DNA of 64,000 nt from Thiorhodospira sibirica ATCC 700588 (GTDB lineage Bacteria; Pseudomonadota; Gammaproteobacteria; Ectothiorhodospirales; Ectothiorhodospiraceae): contig NZ_MU255056.1 in assembly GCF_000227725.2 (NCBI RefSeq), forward strand, positions 1,103,591 through 1,167,590. Direction: 5' to 3'. The stretch's first letter is position 1. Every line of letters starts with the position of its first letter. Below, in pieces: positions 9,522 through 19,049 of the stretch. The notes under the pieces are model-generated. The model was not told the DNA's origin. It did no database searches and saw only the letters and a list, made by a program, of their open reading frames with translations. Position numbers and translations under genes: made by a program.

Positions 9522-9866
9522 GCGCCATTGATAAACCGGATACCCGCAAAAACGCAGGGCTTTTATCCCTTGATCGTGCGCCAGCCATCTTTTGGCCTTG
9601 CAAAATCAGGCCGTCTTCCCGATATTAGCCAGGTGCGTGGCAAATACCTATGCACGGCGACTCAAGGCTTCAGGGCCTAAAGGTCTGGCGGAGTGATTGG
9701 CACGCCAGTGGAGCGTTTCCTGACGGTTTGCATTTGAGGTGTGTGGCCCAAAAAAGCCAAACGATTACCCTTAAAGTCGTGTGTGCGGTTATAATTCCCC
9801 ACCCCATTCATAAAACCCATTTATTTTTAGAACACATTTAAAAGATCGTTTGACCGGGAGATAACT
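9522..9866. other. fliA-cheY intergenic region with possible promoter
   Basis: 345 bases with no convincing gene; a 63-codon frame here has no recognisable content. A perfect -10-like TATAAT lies at 9790-9795, about 72 bases before the cheY start. A matching -35 box is poor (TTACCC at 9765 with a 19-base spacer), so a promoter for the che genes is plausible but weakly supported. AGGGAG-type pairing sequence (GGGAG) precedes the cheY start. Confidence 0.3.
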
Positions 9867-10259
9867 GTGGATAAGGCAATGAAAATTCTCATCGTGGATG
9901 ATTTTTCCACGATGCGGCGTATTATCAAAAACCTGTTGCGAGACCTTGGCTATAACAACACCTCCGAGGCTGACGATGGCAGCTCGGCGTTGCCCATGTT
10001 GCAAAATGGAAATTTTGAGTTTTTGATCACGGACTGGAACATGCCCAACATGCCCGGCATTGAACTGCTCAAAGCCGTGCGCGCCGATGCCCGTCTTAAA
10101 GATCTTCCGGTGCTGATGGTGACGGCTGAGGCCAAGCGTGAACAGATCGTTGAGGCGGCGCAAGCCGGGGTCAATGGCTACATCATCAAACCCTTTACGG
10201 CAGAAACCCTGAAAGAGAAGATCGAAAAGATCTTTGAACGCTTGCAAACAGCGGACTAG
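9867..10259 (+). CDS. cheY: CheY chemotaxis response regulator
   Basis: Single receiver domain of 130 residues that carries the signal from CheA to FliM. The acidic pair is in [13 protein letters not shown], the phospho-acceptor Asp in [11 protein letters not shown], the Thr in VLMVTAEAK and the Lys in YIIKPF. The GTG start has GGGAG upstream; an in-frame ATG four codons later (9879) is an alternative. Residues closely follow Pseudomonas-type CheY. cheZ follows after a 188-base gap with a hairpin. Confidence 0.96.
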   Translation: MDKAMKILIVDDFSTMRRIIKNLLRDLGYNNTSEADDGSSALPMLQNGNFEFLITDWNMPNMPGIELLKAVRADARLKDLPVLMVTAEAKREQIVEAAQAGVNGYIIKPFTAETLKEKIEKIFERLQTAD

Positions 10260-10305
10260 TTCCTTTTCTACCGGGCCGCGAATTTACACTGAATGGGCCA
10301 TTTGC

Positions 10306-10338
10306 ACAGGGCATACACCGTATGGGTGTATGCCCTGT
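10306..10338. promoter_or_regulatory. perfect palindromic hairpin between cheY and cheZ
   Basis: Perfect 14-bp inverted repeat (ACAGGGCATACACC / GGTGTATGCCCTGT) around a 5-base loop, about 45 bases after the cheY stop and 110 bases before cheZ. No T-run follows, so it is not a normal intrinsic terminator. It could be an mRNA processing signal or a protein-binding palindrome. Confidence 0.6.
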
Positions 10339-10447
10339 ATGGCTAAAAGAACAGCCCTCTGCAAATTTGCGGATCATTCGCCAATGCTTAGCGAAGGAGA
10401 GGCGCTCCCGTCGATATTCAAGGACGTTGCGCCGATACACATATATA

Positions 10448-11230
10448 ATGAATGAAGAGAGCAGCACGAGTCTTGAGTCTGAAATTCAACGGCGTCAGCT
10501 TGAGCAAGCCCGCGAACTGGTCAAGCTTATGGAATCCGGCGATGACCTTCAGGCGGGCAAACTGATTGAAGAATTAGGGCGTATGCATGAAAGCCTGCTA
10601 TTTCAGCAAATTGGCAAGTTGACCCGCGACCTGCACGAGGCGCTCAACGGCTTTCGCATGGACTCCCGTCTCTCTGAAATCACCGAGGAAGAAATCCCTG
10701 ACGCCAAGGAACGCCTGAATTATGTCGTCGTGATGACCGAGCAGGCCGCCAATCGTACCCTGACGGCCGTGGAAACCGTATTGCCGCTGATCGAATCGCT
10801 GACCCAGCAGGCCAGCGAACTTGGCAGTGATTGGCAGCGTTTTCGTCAGCGTGAGCTCTCCGCCGATGACTTTCGCGAACTCAGCCGCAAGCTTGATCTG
10901 TTCTTTGAGCAGATGAACCAAAACAGTGAACTGATGCGTCGCAATCTATCCGATGTGTTGATGGCGCAGGATTTTCAGGACCTCACCGGGCAGGTGATTC
11001 GCCGGGTGATCAATCTGGTGCAGGATGTGGAGGAAAATCTGGTGGGCTTAGTGCGCATCTCCGGCCAGCGCCTCTCCAATCCCGATGCCAAATTCAAACA
11101 AGAGCAAAAAGACACCGCAACCTTAACCACCGGCACTGGCCCGACAGTCCCTGGCACCTCGGATGCCAAGCAAGAGGTGATGACGGCGCAAGATGATGTG
11201 GATGATCTGCTCTCAAGCCTTGGTTTTTAA
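10448..11230 (+). CDS. cheZ: CheZ phosphatase of CheY-P
   Basis: Dephosphorylates CheY-P; 260 residues from ATG 10448. The open frame runs on upstream to 10322, but that part crosses the palindrome and does not look like protein. The long helical body holds the active-site segment MAQDFQDLTGQVIRR, whose Gln is the catalytic residue in the family. The extreme C-terminus (DDVDDLLSSLGF) is the CheY-tethering peptide, joined by a flexible Thr/Pro-rich linker. It sits between cheY and cheA. Confidence 0.95.
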   Translation: MNEESSTSLESEIQRRQLEQARELVKLMESGDDLQAGKLIEELGRMHESLLFQQIGKLTRDLHEALNGFRMDSRLSEITEEEIPDAKERLNYVVVMTEQAANRTLTAVETVLPLIESLTQQASELGSDWQRFRQRELSADDFRELSRKLDLFFEQMNQNSELMRRNLSDVLMAQDFQDLTGQVIRRVINLVQDVEENLVGLVRISGQRLSNPDAKFKQEQKDTATLTTGTGPTVPGTSDAKQEVMTAQDDVDDLLSSLGF

Positions 11231-11574
11231 AGGCCATCTGTGGACGAATAATCAACCGGTCAACGCCAAACTAAAAACAGGTTCACTTTTTGCAAGATAA
11301 TTCCTGTGCGCGGCAGGTTCCATGATAAGCGCCAAGGAACGTCACTAAACGTCAAATCGCTGCGATGAACGGCGTCGATCTTTTGACCAGGGCCGCGTGC
11401 AAAGACAAGCTAAACACCCAGCCGTTACGTTGCAGGCCATGAGTGTATCGGGTTGTATTGGCCTTTTGGGTTTGTTGATCCAGCTTCAAGCCTGTATCCC
11501 GGTACCGGCATAACGCTGGTTTTAATCGCTGCAACAGGCGGACTGCCACGCTTAACTTTTTAGGAACAGGTCGA
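11231..11574. other. cheZ-cheA intergenic region
   Basis: 344 bases with no gene that I can support. A weak sigma-28-like arrangement (AAAA, 15 bases, then an element ending GATAA) occurs near 11275-11301, but it misses several consensus positions. The cheA start is preceded by TTAGGAACAG. I see no repeat or clear terminator. Confidence 0.25.
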
Positions 11575-13629
11575 ATGAGTCTGGATACCGATGACGAAAT
11601 TTTGCAAGACTTCATGGTCGAGGCCGGTGAGCTGCTTGACCGTCTCAATGAGCAATTGGTGCAATTGGAACGGTCTCCGGATGATAAGGATCTGTTAAAT
11701 GCCGTATTTCGCAGCTTTCACACCATCAAAGGTGGTGCCGGTTTTTTAAAAATCAACAGCCTTGTGGACATCTGTCACCGGGCTGAAGATGTCTTTAATG
11801 TGTTGCGCCAGGGGCAGCGCCGCGTCGACGGCGAGCTGATGGATTCCGTGCTGCAGGTTCTGGACGTGCTTAACGGGATGTTCGATCAGCTGCGTGCCGG
11901 GATCGAACCCGACTCCGCCGACCAGACCTTGCTGACCACCCTGGAAAGCTTTACTCATCCCGATACCGGCAAAAGCGAAGCACCACCGCCCCCCCCGCCG
12001 GTCGCGCAAAGCGCCGCCCCAATCAGTACGCCGCCGCGTTCGGGGGATATCACCGATGATGAATTTGACGCCTTGCTGGATGCCTTGCAAGGTGGTCAGG
12101 GCAATGGCGCGCCCAGTGCATCCGCCACCCCGGCCCCGGATGGTGATATCAACGACGAAGAATTTGAGCTGTTGCTGGATCAGGCCAGCAGCCAACCTCC
12201 GGCGGCACCGCCGTCAGCTTCCTCGCCGCCACCACCACCACCCGCGCCCGCCGCAAAATCCTCAGCCGTCGAGCCTGAGCATATCTCTGAGGATGAATTT
12301 GATAATCTCCTGGATCAGCTCCACGGTAAAGGCGGCCCCAAAGATGCTGGTGCAGGCGCGTCTCCTGGTGTCGCGGCACCGAAACCTGCCGCCCCGGCGG
12401 CAAGTGAACCCAAGGCCGCTGCCGCTCCGGCAGCAGCTCGTGCCGCCCCTGCGCCCCAAGGTGAAACCTCGGTGCGTGTGGACACCAAGCGCCTTGACGA
12501 CATCATGAATCTGGTCGGTGAACTGGTTCTGGTACGCAACCGCCTGGCCACCTTGCGCTCCAAAATGGGAGATGAGCAGGTCTCCAAGGCCGTCACCAAT
12601 CTGGATGTGGTCACCGCTGATCTGCAAACTGCCGTCATGAAAACGCGGATGCAGCCGATCAAGAAGGTCTTTGGGCGCTTCCCGCGCGTGGTGCGCGATC
12701 TGGCCAGAAGTCTCAACAAGGAAGTCAATCTGGTGTTGCGCGGCGAAGAAACCGATCTGGATAAAAATCTGGTGGAGGCCTTGGCCGATCCGCTGGTGCA
12801 TCTGGTACGCAATGCGGTCGACCACGGGGTAGAGCCGCCGGATGAGCGCGAGCGCAAAGGCAAGCCCAGGGTTGGCGATGTGATTTTGGCCGCTGAGCAG
12901 GAAGGCGATCATATCCTGCTGACGATTACCGACGATGGCAAGGGTATGGATGCCGACGTATTGCGCAGAAAAGCGGTCGAGAAGGGCTTGATGGATGAAG
13001 AAGCTGCCTCCCGCATGAGCGATCACGATGCCTTCAATCTGATCTTTATGGCCGGTTTTTCCACCAAGACCGAGATCTCCGATGTCTCCGGACGTGGGGT
13101 CGGCATGGATGTGGTCAAAACCCGCATAGCCCAGCTCAACGGCACGGTGGAAGTCACATCAAAGCTGGGCGAAGGCAGCAAGATCTCGATCAAAGTCCCG
13201 CTGACCCTGGCGATTCTGCCCACGCTGATGGTGATGCTCGGCGAGCAGCGTTTTGCCCTGCCGCTGGCCAATGTCAGCGAAATCTTTGATCTGGATCTGA
13301 CCCGCACCAATCGGGTGGATGATCAGGAAGTGGTTATGGTGCGCAATCAGGCCCTGCCCCTTTATTATCTACGCCGCTGGCTGATCCGCAAACCAAGCCC
13401 CACGCAAAACGATAATATGGGACATGTGGTGGTGGTCTTTGTGGGTAATCGCCGGGTCGGCTTTGTGGTGGATCAGCTCATTGGACAAGAAGAAGTGGTG
13501 ATCAAGCCCCTGGGCTCCACCCTGCACGGCTTGCCCGGTTTTGCAGGGGCGACGATTACCGGTGATGGCGGCATTGCCTTGATTCTGGATATCCCCAGCC
13601 TGCTGAGAGCTTATACACGCGGGTTTTAG
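11575..13629 (+). CDS. cheA: CheA chemotaxis histidine kinase
   Basis: Central chemotaxis kinase, 684 residues. The Hpt domain comes first, with phospho-His H49 in FRSFHTIKGGAGFL. A Pro/Ala-rich linker (about 135-300) contains three acidic repeats: DDEFDALLDALQ, DEEFELLLDQ and DEDEFDNLLDQLHG-like (exact start SEDEFDNLL). Then come the dimerisation domain, the ATPase domain (HLVRNAVDHGVE, DDGKGMD, GRGVGMDVV) and a C-terminal CheW-like domain. I see no CheY2-type receiver. In Vibrio the CheA linker region contacts ParP, and parP lies downstream here. Confidence 0.97.
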   Translation: MSLDTDDEILQDFMVEAGELLDRLNEQLVQLERSPDDKDLLNAVFRSFHTIKGGAGFLKINSLVDICHRAEDVFNVLRQGQRRVDGELMDSVLQVLDVLNGMFDQLRAGIEPDSADQTLLTTLESFTHPDTGKSEAPPPPPPVAQSAAPISTPPRSGDITDDEFDALLDALQGGQGNGAPSASATPAPDGDINDEEFELLLDQASSQPPAAPPSASSPPPPPPAPAAKSSAVEPEHISEDEFDNLLDQLHGKGGPKDAGAGASPGVAAPKPAAPAASEPKAAAAPAAARAAPAPQGETSVRVDTKRLDDIMNLVGELVLVRNRLATLRSKMGDEQVSKAVTNLDVVTADLQTAVMKTRMQPIKKVFGRFPRVVRDLARSLNKEVNLVLRGEETDLDKNLVEALADPLVHLVRNAVDHGVEPPDERERKGKPRVGDVILAAEQEGDHILLTITDDGKGMDADVLRRKAVEKGLMDEEAASRMSDHDAFNLIFMAGFSTKTEISDVSGRGVGMDVVKTRIAQLNGTVEVTSKLGEGSKISIKVPLTLAILPTLMVMLGEQRFALPLANVSEIFDLDLTRTNRVDDQEVVMVRNQALPLYYLRRWLIRKPSPTQNDNMGHVVVVFVGNRRVGFVVDQLIGQEEVVIKPLGSTLHGLPGFAGATITGDGGIALILDIPSLLRAYTRGF

Positions 13630-13748
13630 CGCCTTGCTGAAGCAACCGCCGCTAAACCGCGTATCGGCATCTTGGCGCACGGGACGCTCGTTTTTTTGAA
13701 AATAACTATTGCGTGTTATGCGCGCTTAACGCTTGCGGAGTATAAACA

Positions 13749-14864
13749 ATGGCAGTACGTGTCCTTGTGGTCGATGATTCCGGTTTTTTTCGCCGGCGTA
13801 TCGTTGAGCTTTTGAATCTCGACCCGGGCATTGAAGTCATCGGCACAGCGGCTGACGGCAAAGAGGCGGTTGAGCAGGCGATCAAACTCAAGCCTGATGT
13901 CATCACCATGGACATCGAAATGCCGGTGATGGATGGCATTACGGCGGTAAAGCGCATCATGGCGGTGCAACCGACCCATATTCTGATGTTTTCCTCGCTG
14001 ACCTTTGATGGGGCCAAGGCCACCCTGGATGCCCTGGACGCCGGGGCGGTGGATTTTTTGCCCAAACGCTTTGAAGACATCAGCCGCGATCAGGATGAAG
14101 CCAAAAGTATGCTGCTGCGCCGGGTCAAGGCCATTGGTCTGGGCCGCAAACGCCCGTTAAGCAAGCCTGCACCGGGCACCCGGGCGCCTGCAGCATCGCC
14201 TGTCGCGCCTGCACCCGTGCCGTCCGCAGGAAAAACACCCAGCGCACCCCTTAGCCCAGTGTCGCCGGCAAGCACTGAACGGGGGCCGTTAAAACTGCGC
14301 GATTTTAAAGCGGTATTGATCGGCACCTCAACCGGTGGGCCGGTTGCCTTGCAAAACGTCTTGACGCAATTGCCGGAAAACTTTCCCCTGCCGTTGTTGC
14401 TGATACAGCACATGCCGGCTACCTTTACACCCGCCTTTGCCGAGCGCCTCAACCAGTTGTGCGCTATCCGCGTCAAAGAGGCGGAAGACGGGGATATCAT
14501 GCAGCCCGGCCTGGCCTTGCTGGCACCGGGGGGTAAGCAGATGATCGTTGACAAAAAAGGCACGCTGCTCCGGGTGCGGGTACAAGAGAGTCCACCGGAA
14601 CAAAATTACCGTCCCTGCGTGGACATCACCTTTAAATCAGCTGAGGTCTTAAAGGGGGAAGTTTTGGCAATTATCATGACCGGTATGGGCTCTGATGGTC
14701 GCGAGGGAGCCCGCTTGTTAAAATCGCACGGGGCCAAGATATGGGCACAAGACGAGGACAGCTGCGTGGTCTATGGTATGCCGGCGGCTGTGGTGGATGC
14801 CGGCCTTGCGGATCGCATCTTACCCCTGGCACACATCGGTAAAACCTTGGCAGGGGGTGTTTGA
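13749..14864 (+). CDS. cheB: CheB chemoreceptor methylesterase
   Basis: Response regulator that demethylates or deamidates receptor glutamates, 371 residues. The receiver domain has [12 protein letters not shown] and the phospho-acceptor in [12 protein letters not shown]. After a Pro/Ala-rich linker (about 140-180) the esterase domain has the Ser of [12 protein letters not shown], the His of [14 protein letters not shown] and the Asp of [11 protein letters not shown]. It ends overlapping the region just before motC. No cheR is present in the window. Confidence 0.97.
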   Translation: MAVRVLVVDDSGFFRRRIVELLNLDPGIEVIGTAADGKEAVEQAIKLKPDVITMDIEMPVMDGITAVKRIMAVQPTHILMFSSLTFDGAKATLDALDAGAVDFLPKRFEDISRDQDEAKSMLLRRVKAIGLGRKRPLSKPAPGTRAPAASPVAPAPVPSAGKTPSAPLSPVSPASTERGPLKLRDFKAVLIGTSTGGPVALQNVLTQLPENFPLPLLLIQHMPATFTPAFAERLNQLCAIRVKEAEDGDIMQPGLALLAPGGKQMIVDKKGTLLRVRVQESPPEQNYRPCVDITFKSAEVLKGEVLAIIMTGMGSDGREGARLLKSHGAKIWAQDEDSCVVYGMPAAVVDAGLADRILPLAHIGKTLAGGV

Positions 14865-14866
14865 GC

Positions 14867-15607
14867 ATGGATATTCTAAGTGTAATCGGGCTGGTTTTTG
14901 CGCTGGTGGCGATTCTTGGCGGCAGTATCGCCAAGGGCAGTGGTCTGGCGGCGTTGTGGAATCTGGCGGCATTCTTGATTGTGGTCATCGGCACCTTTGC
15001 CGCCGGCTTCATTCAGACCCGCCCAAAATTTTTCGCCCATGCCTTGAAGATCTTTCCCTGGGTGTTGGTTGCGCCAAAGATTGACGCCGTGGAAACCATT
15101 GAAAAGATTACCAGCTGGAGTCAAATTGCCCGCAAAGAAGGGCTTTTGGGGCTGGAGTCGCTGACCGAACAAGAGCCTGATCTGTTTGCCCGCAAGGGCC
15201 TGCAATTGTTGGTCGATGGCACAGAGCCGGAGGCGATTCGCAATATTCTTGAAGTGGAAATGGAAAGCAAGGAGCACTTCGACATCCAGGGTGCCAAAGT
15301 CTTTGAGGCGATGGGAATCTATGCGCCCACCTTAGGGATTATCGGCGCGGTGATGGGGCTGATGGCAGTGATGCAAAACCTGGCAGACCCCAGTCAGCTC
15401 GGGGCAGGTATTGCAGCGGCCTTTGTGGCCACCATTTACGGGATTGCCTCGGCCAATTTGTTCTTTTTGCCGGTAGGGAATAAGCTAAAGACCATTATTC
15501 ACGCCCGCACCGAACATCGGCAAATGATTATCGAGGGGATTATCTCCATTGCCGAAGGTGCCAACCCTCGTAATATTGAAACCAAGTTACAGGGCTATCT
15601 GCACTGA
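14867..15607 (+). CDS. motC: MotC flagellar stator protein (MotA family)
   Basis: MotA-like proton-channel subunit of the second stator type known in Pseudomonas (MotCD). The ATG at 14867, two bases after the cheB stop, is preferred to an in-frame TTG at 14861. The protein has about 246 residues, with membrane helices at roughly 3-20, 32-50, 146-168 and 180-200 (GIYAPTLGIIGAVMGLMAVM) and the cytoplasmic loop between. It pairs with motD downstream. Confidence 0.94.
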   Translation: MDILSVIGLVFALVAILGGSIAKGSGLAALWNLAAFLIVVIGTFAAGFIQTRPKFFAHALKIFPWVLVAPKIDAVETIEKITSWSQIARKEGLLGLESLTEQEPDLFARKGLQLLVDGTEPEAIRNILEVEMESKEHFDIQGAKVFEAMGIYAPTLGIIGAVMGLMAVMQNLADPSQLGAGIAAAFVATIYGIASANLFFLPVGNKLKTIIHARTEHRQMIIEGIISIAEGANPRNIETKLQGYLH

Positions 15608-15745
15608 CTCAGCCGCAGTACGGCAAGGCAAGCACTGCCTACTACAAGGATGCAAGAACTTCGACGGCTTTTGTGGTACGCCAGCGGGGTCCTTGTACGG
15701 CAGGTTGCGTGACATTGACAGATGGCTTTCTGCAGGTGGATTTTT

Positions 15746-16645
15746 ATGGCTAAGAAAAAAAAATGCGAAGACCATCAGAATCATGAGGCATGGGCCATCC
15801 CCTATGCAGACCTCATGACCCTGTTGTTGGCGTTTTTTGTGGTGATGTATGCCATCTCGGTTGTCAACGAAGGCAAATACCGGGTTTTGTCCGATTCACT
15901 GGTTACGGCGTTTCGGGCGCCGACGCAAAGTGAGCCGGTACCGATTGGCGAACTGGGGCGGCGCGTGCCCATGTCTACCGACGAACCGGCGATGGTGATT
16001 GCCCCTCTGGATGATCAAATCCCCTCGCGGCGTCTGGAAGACATCCTCGGCGATATGGACATCGAAGGCCTTTCGGAAGCGGTGGCCCTGATGTCCGAGA
16101 TGTCGGATGAAATCGAAGAGGCGATGGCGCCGCTGATTGATGCCGATCTGATCAATATTCACCGCGACCGTTTATGGATTGAGGTGGAAATCAACACCAG
16201 TATCCTGTTTGCCAGCGGCAGTGCGACGCTCTCGCCAGAGGCCATCCCTGTGCTGCAAAAATTAGCCGAAATCCTGGCGCGCTTTCCCAACCGCATCCAC
16301 GTAGAGGGACATACCGATAATGTGCCGATCAGCACCGTGGTGTATCCCTCCAACTGGGAGCTGTCCTCCGGTCGGGCCGCCAGCGTGGTGCATCTGTTTG
16401 GGCGCAACGGACTTGATCCAGAACAGATGGCGGCGATTGGCTATGGCGAATTTCGCCCGGTGGCCGATAATGCCACGCCCGAGGGGCGGCGCAAAAACCG
16501 CCGGGTCGCGGTGATTATCATGGCGGGTAAACGCCAGCCGACGGATACCGGCCGCCCGGAATTGCTGCGTGAAGATGTTGAAATGATGTTGCGCCGCCCC
16601 GCCTCACCGGAAGGGGACGCACAGGGAACAGTAGGGCTGCCTTGA
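15746..16645 (+). CDS. motD: MotD flagellar stator protein (MotB family)
   Basis: Peptidoglycan-anchored stator partner of MotC, 299 residues from ATG 15746. The in-frame ATG at 15722 would add eight residues without support. The single membrane helix with the proton-carrying Asp is AIPYADLMTLLLAFFVVMYA. The C-terminal OmpA-like domain has HVEGHTDNVPIS, NWELSSGRA and RKNRRVAVII. Its stop overlaps the next start (TGATG). The 138 bases before it hold no recognisable feature. Confidence 0.94.
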   Translation: MAKKKKCEDHQNHEAWAIPYADLMTLLLAFFVVMYAISVVNEGKYRVLSDSLVTAFRAPTQSEPVPIGELGRRVPMSTDEPAMVIAPLDDQIPSRRLEDILGDMDIEGLSEAVALMSEMSDEIEEAMAPLIDADLINIHRDRLWIEVEINTSILFASGSATLSPEAIPVLQKLAEILARFPNRIHVEGHTDNVPISTVVYPSNWELSSGRAASVVHLFGRNGLDPEQMAAIGYGEFRPVADNATPEGRRKNRRVAVIIMAGKRQPTDTGRPELLREDVEMMLRRPASPEGDAQGTVGLP

Positions 16646-17442
16646 TGCGAATATGGGCCATAGCGAACCAAAAAGGTGGTGTTGGCAAAACCACCACGGC
16701 GATTACCCTGGGAGCCTTGCTGTCGCTGGAGGGCGAGGATACCCTGCTGGTGGATCTGGATCCGCATGGCTCGCTGACCTCCTATTTTGGTTTTGATCCG
16801 GAAAGCGGCGCCGATGGGGTCTATACCCTGTTTCGCCAGATGGCCGCAGGTCAGCGCCCTTCCGCCAAGGAGCTGATCCGCCCGACCTCCTTTGCCCATC
16901 TACAGGTGCTCACCGCATCCACGGCGATGGCGACCCTGGATCGTCAGCTCGGCACCCGCGAGGGCATGGGTCTGGTCTTGAAGCGCACACTGCAAAGCCT
17001 GTCGGCGGAATATCGCAATGTCATGGTGGACTGTCCGCCGATGCTGGGGGTGTTGATGGTCAATGCACTGGCCGCCTGCAATCGCCTGCTGATTCCGGTA
17101 CAAACCGAGTTTCTGGCGCTTAAAGGACTGGATCGCATGCTGCACACCCTGAAAATGATCCAGCGCTCGCGCCAGATCCCCATTGATCATCTCATTGTCC
17201 CGACCCTGTTTGACCGGCACACCGAGGCCTCTGCACAAAGCCTGCAACGCCTGCACGAACATTATCACGAGAATCTCTGGGATGGCGTCATTCCGGTGGA
17301 TGCCAAATTCCGCGAAGCCAGCATGGCCGGTTTACCCCTGCCGATGATGTCGGATACCGCACGCGGCATCCAGGCTTATCGGGCTTTGCTGGAATTTTTA
17401 TTAGACAGTACCAGGAAAACACCGCAAGAGGCGCTTTCGTGA
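16645..17442 (+). CDS. parC: ParC ParA-like ATPase placing chemotaxis arrays
   Basis: ParA-family ATPase (265 residues) homologous by context to Vibrio ParC and to the Pseudomonas gene after motD, where it directs chemosensory arrays to the pole. The Walker motif is NQKGGVGKTTTAI, followed by LLVDLDPHGSLTSYF. The switch VMVDCPPMLG is clear. The ATG overlaps the motD stop, and the GTG of the next gene overlaps this stop by 4 bases. The functional name rests on gene order as well as family. Confidence 0.88.
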   Translation: MRIWAIANQKGGVGKTTTAITLGALLSLEGEDTLLVDLDPHGSLTSYFGFDPESGADGVYTLFRQMAAGQRPSAKELIRPTSFAHLQVLTASTAMATLDRQLGTREGMGLVLKRTLQSLSAEYRNVMVDCPPMLGVLMVNALAACNRLLIPVQTEFLALKGLDRMLHTLKMIQRSRQIPIDHLIVPTLFDRHTEASAQSLQRLHEHYHENLWDGVIPVDAKFREASMAGLPLPMMSDTARGIQAYRALLEFLLDSTRKTPQEALS

Positions 17443-18155
17443 AAGGGCCAAAACCGCAAACGCTGCCAGCGCAAAAACCCGCTACCTCATCGCTGGTACT
17501 GGATGAACAGCAGGCGCTGGCCAGTTATCTGGACAGCCTGCTGCAGGAAATCCCGGACTTCGATGCACCGGAGACTGCCTTGGCAAGCCCGGAGCCCGAC
17601 GTCGCCCTCGCCACCCAGACCGCAGGCGGGGCGGGTAACGATAAAATCGCCCATGAAGGTGAACGTCCCGCCTGGGCACAGGCGCCGTTTCAGTGCTTGC
17701 TGTTCAAGGTCGCCGGCCTCAGTCTGGCCGTGCCGTTGGTCAAACTCAATGGCATCATCCCCATGCCCAAGGAAGTGACCCCCATGCCAGGCCATGCAGC
17801 CTGGTTTTTGGGCTTGATCCAGCACTATGAACGCAAGGTCAAACTGGTCGATGTAGGCCCCATTGTGCTCCCCGATGGCTATGAGCGCTCACCGACTGAG
17901 CCAACGCATGTGATCCTGATTGATAATTACATCTGGGGCATGGCCTGCGAAGGCATCACCGAAACCATCACCCTGCGCCCCGAAGATGTCCGCTGGCGCA
18001 GCACACGCGGCGCCCGCGCCTGGCTTGCCGGGACGGTGATCAAACACATGTGTGCCATTTTAGACATCGACTCCCTGGCGGCAAGCCTGCACAAGGGGGA
18101 CTGGCAAATCGAACAGAATGCCGTAAAATCGCGCCGAGCTAAAGCCCGCTCTTAA
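17439..18155 (+). CDS. parP: ParP-like protein with C-terminal CheW domain
   Basis: 238 residues. A disordered N-terminal region of about 85 residues is followed by a CheW-like domain (CLLFKVAGLSLAVPLVKLNG, then WFLGLIQHYERKVKLVDVG). In Vibrio, ParP links ParC to CheA and receptors at the pole. The GTG start lies within the parC stop (GTGA overlap), so the two are probably coupled. It is a paralogue of, not a substitute for, the cheW gene that follows. Confidence 0.85.
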   Translation: MKGPKPQTLPAQKPATSSLVLDEQQALASYLDSLLQEIPDFDAPETALASPEPDVALATQTAGGAGNDKIAHEGERPAWAQAPFQCLLFKVAGLSLAVPLVKLNGIIPMPKEVTPMPGHAAWFLGLIQHYERKVKLVDVGPIVLPDGYERSPTEPTHVILIDNYIWGMACEGITETITLRPEDVRWRSTRGARAWLAGTVIKHMCAILDIDSLAASLHKGDWQIEQNAVKSRRAKARS

Positions 18156-18234
18156 GGTCTGGGTGGCCTGTTTTAACAACGCCATCCGGCCCAGCGCATC
18201 GCTTTGCCCGCCGGGTTTTTCCTGAGGCAACGGA

Positions 18235-18261
18235 TAAAACACCGGTTTCACGCGCTGAGAT
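18235..18261 (+). promoter_or_regulatory. possible sigma-28 promoter before cheW
   Basis: TAAA at 18235-18238, 15 bases, then GCTGAGAT at 18254-18261, compared with the FliA pattern TAAA-N15-GCCGATAA. The -35 and spacing match; the -10 matches only partly. It lies 45 bases before cheW in the only long gap of this operon half. Confidence 0.25.
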
Positions 18262-18305
18262 GATCGCGCATACATACAGACATTGATACGCACGAGGAGA
18301 TATTT

Positions 18306-18785
18306 ATGGCCAAAGAGGTTCAGGCAACCAACCGGGGGCCCGTGGCGCGTTATGTCAGTTTTCGCTTAGAAGACGAGACCTACGCCATTAATGTCATGGG
18401 AGTGCAAGAAGTCTTGCGCGTGGCAGAAATTGCCCCGGTACCCGGTGCCCCGGATTATGTGCTGGGGATCATCAACCTGCGCGGTAACGTCGTCACCGTC
18501 ATCGACGCCCGCCGCCGTATGGGCTTGTCGGACAAAGAACCCGATGATGCCTCGCGCATCGTCATTATTGAGGCCAACCATCAAGAGATTGGCATCCTCG
18601 TTGATAGTGTTGCCGAAGTGATTGAGCTGGCCGCTTCCGAGATCGAACCGGCACCTAATGTCGGCAATGACGAAAGTTCACGCTATATTCACGGCGTGGC
18701 CAGTCGCGATGGGGAACTGACCATTGTGGTGGATCTCAATCGACTTTTGACCGATGAGGAATGGTCGGAAGTCGCTACCGTCTGA
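18306..18785 (+). CDS. cheW: CheW chemotaxis coupling protein
   Basis: Adaptor that couples receptors to CheA, 159 residues. The fold is shown by YVSFRLEDETYAINVMGVQE, the conserved VLGIINLRGNVVTVIDARRR and the SVAEVIEL segment. The start follows ACGAGGAG with good spacing. It is followed after 12 bases by a small acidic protein and then a DUF2802 gene, the order found in Pseudomonas. Confidence 0.96.
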   Translation: MAKEVQATNRGPVARYVSFRLEDETYAINVMGVQEVLRVAEIAPVPGAPDYVLGIINLRGNVVTVIDARRRMGLSDKEPDDASRIVIIEANHQEIGILVDSVAEVIELAASEIEPAPNVGNDESSRYIHGVASRDGELTIVVDLNRLLTDEEWSEVATV

Positions 18786-18797
18786 AAGGATACGCTG

Positions 18798-19049
18798 ATG
18801 CCCGTCGATCTGGACCCCATAGCACCGGTAAATCCCATCAAACCGGGTAGCCGGGTACGCGAAGAAGGTGATCCCTCGCGGCGCTTTCCCGACCAGCTGC
18901 CCGAGCTGCAGCGCCGCGAAGAACAGCAAAAGGACTCAAAAAACGCACCAGAGCGCGACCAAACTGACCGCGCAGACGAAGAGCAGTCAGAGCCTGCACA
19001 AAAAAAACCCAAAGATCCGGGATCATCACTGATTGATGAGTATGTATGA
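18798..19049 (+). CDS. small charged hypothetical protein
   Basis: 83 residues, hydrophilic and Pro/Glu/Asp/Lys-rich, with no membrane segment or known motif. It opens MPVDLDPIAPVNPIKPGSRV. It has good spacing after cheW, and its stop overlaps the next start (ATGA). The position suggests a flagellar or chemotaxis accessory role; function unknown. Confidence 0.7.
   Translation: MPVDLDPIAPVNPIKPGSRVREEGDPSRRFPDQLPELQRREEQQKDSKNAPERDQTDRADEEQSEPAQKKPKDPGSSLIDEYV

Noticed and set aside
10322-10447. In-frame 5' extension of cheZ
   Set aside because: It starts within the palindrome and translates to basic, non-conserved sequence; the CheZ-like N-terminus begins at 10448.
11575-13629. CheA start further upstream or a missing domain
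   Set aside because: The Hpt domain begins normally at the annotated ATG with AGGAACAG before it, and all expected domains are present.
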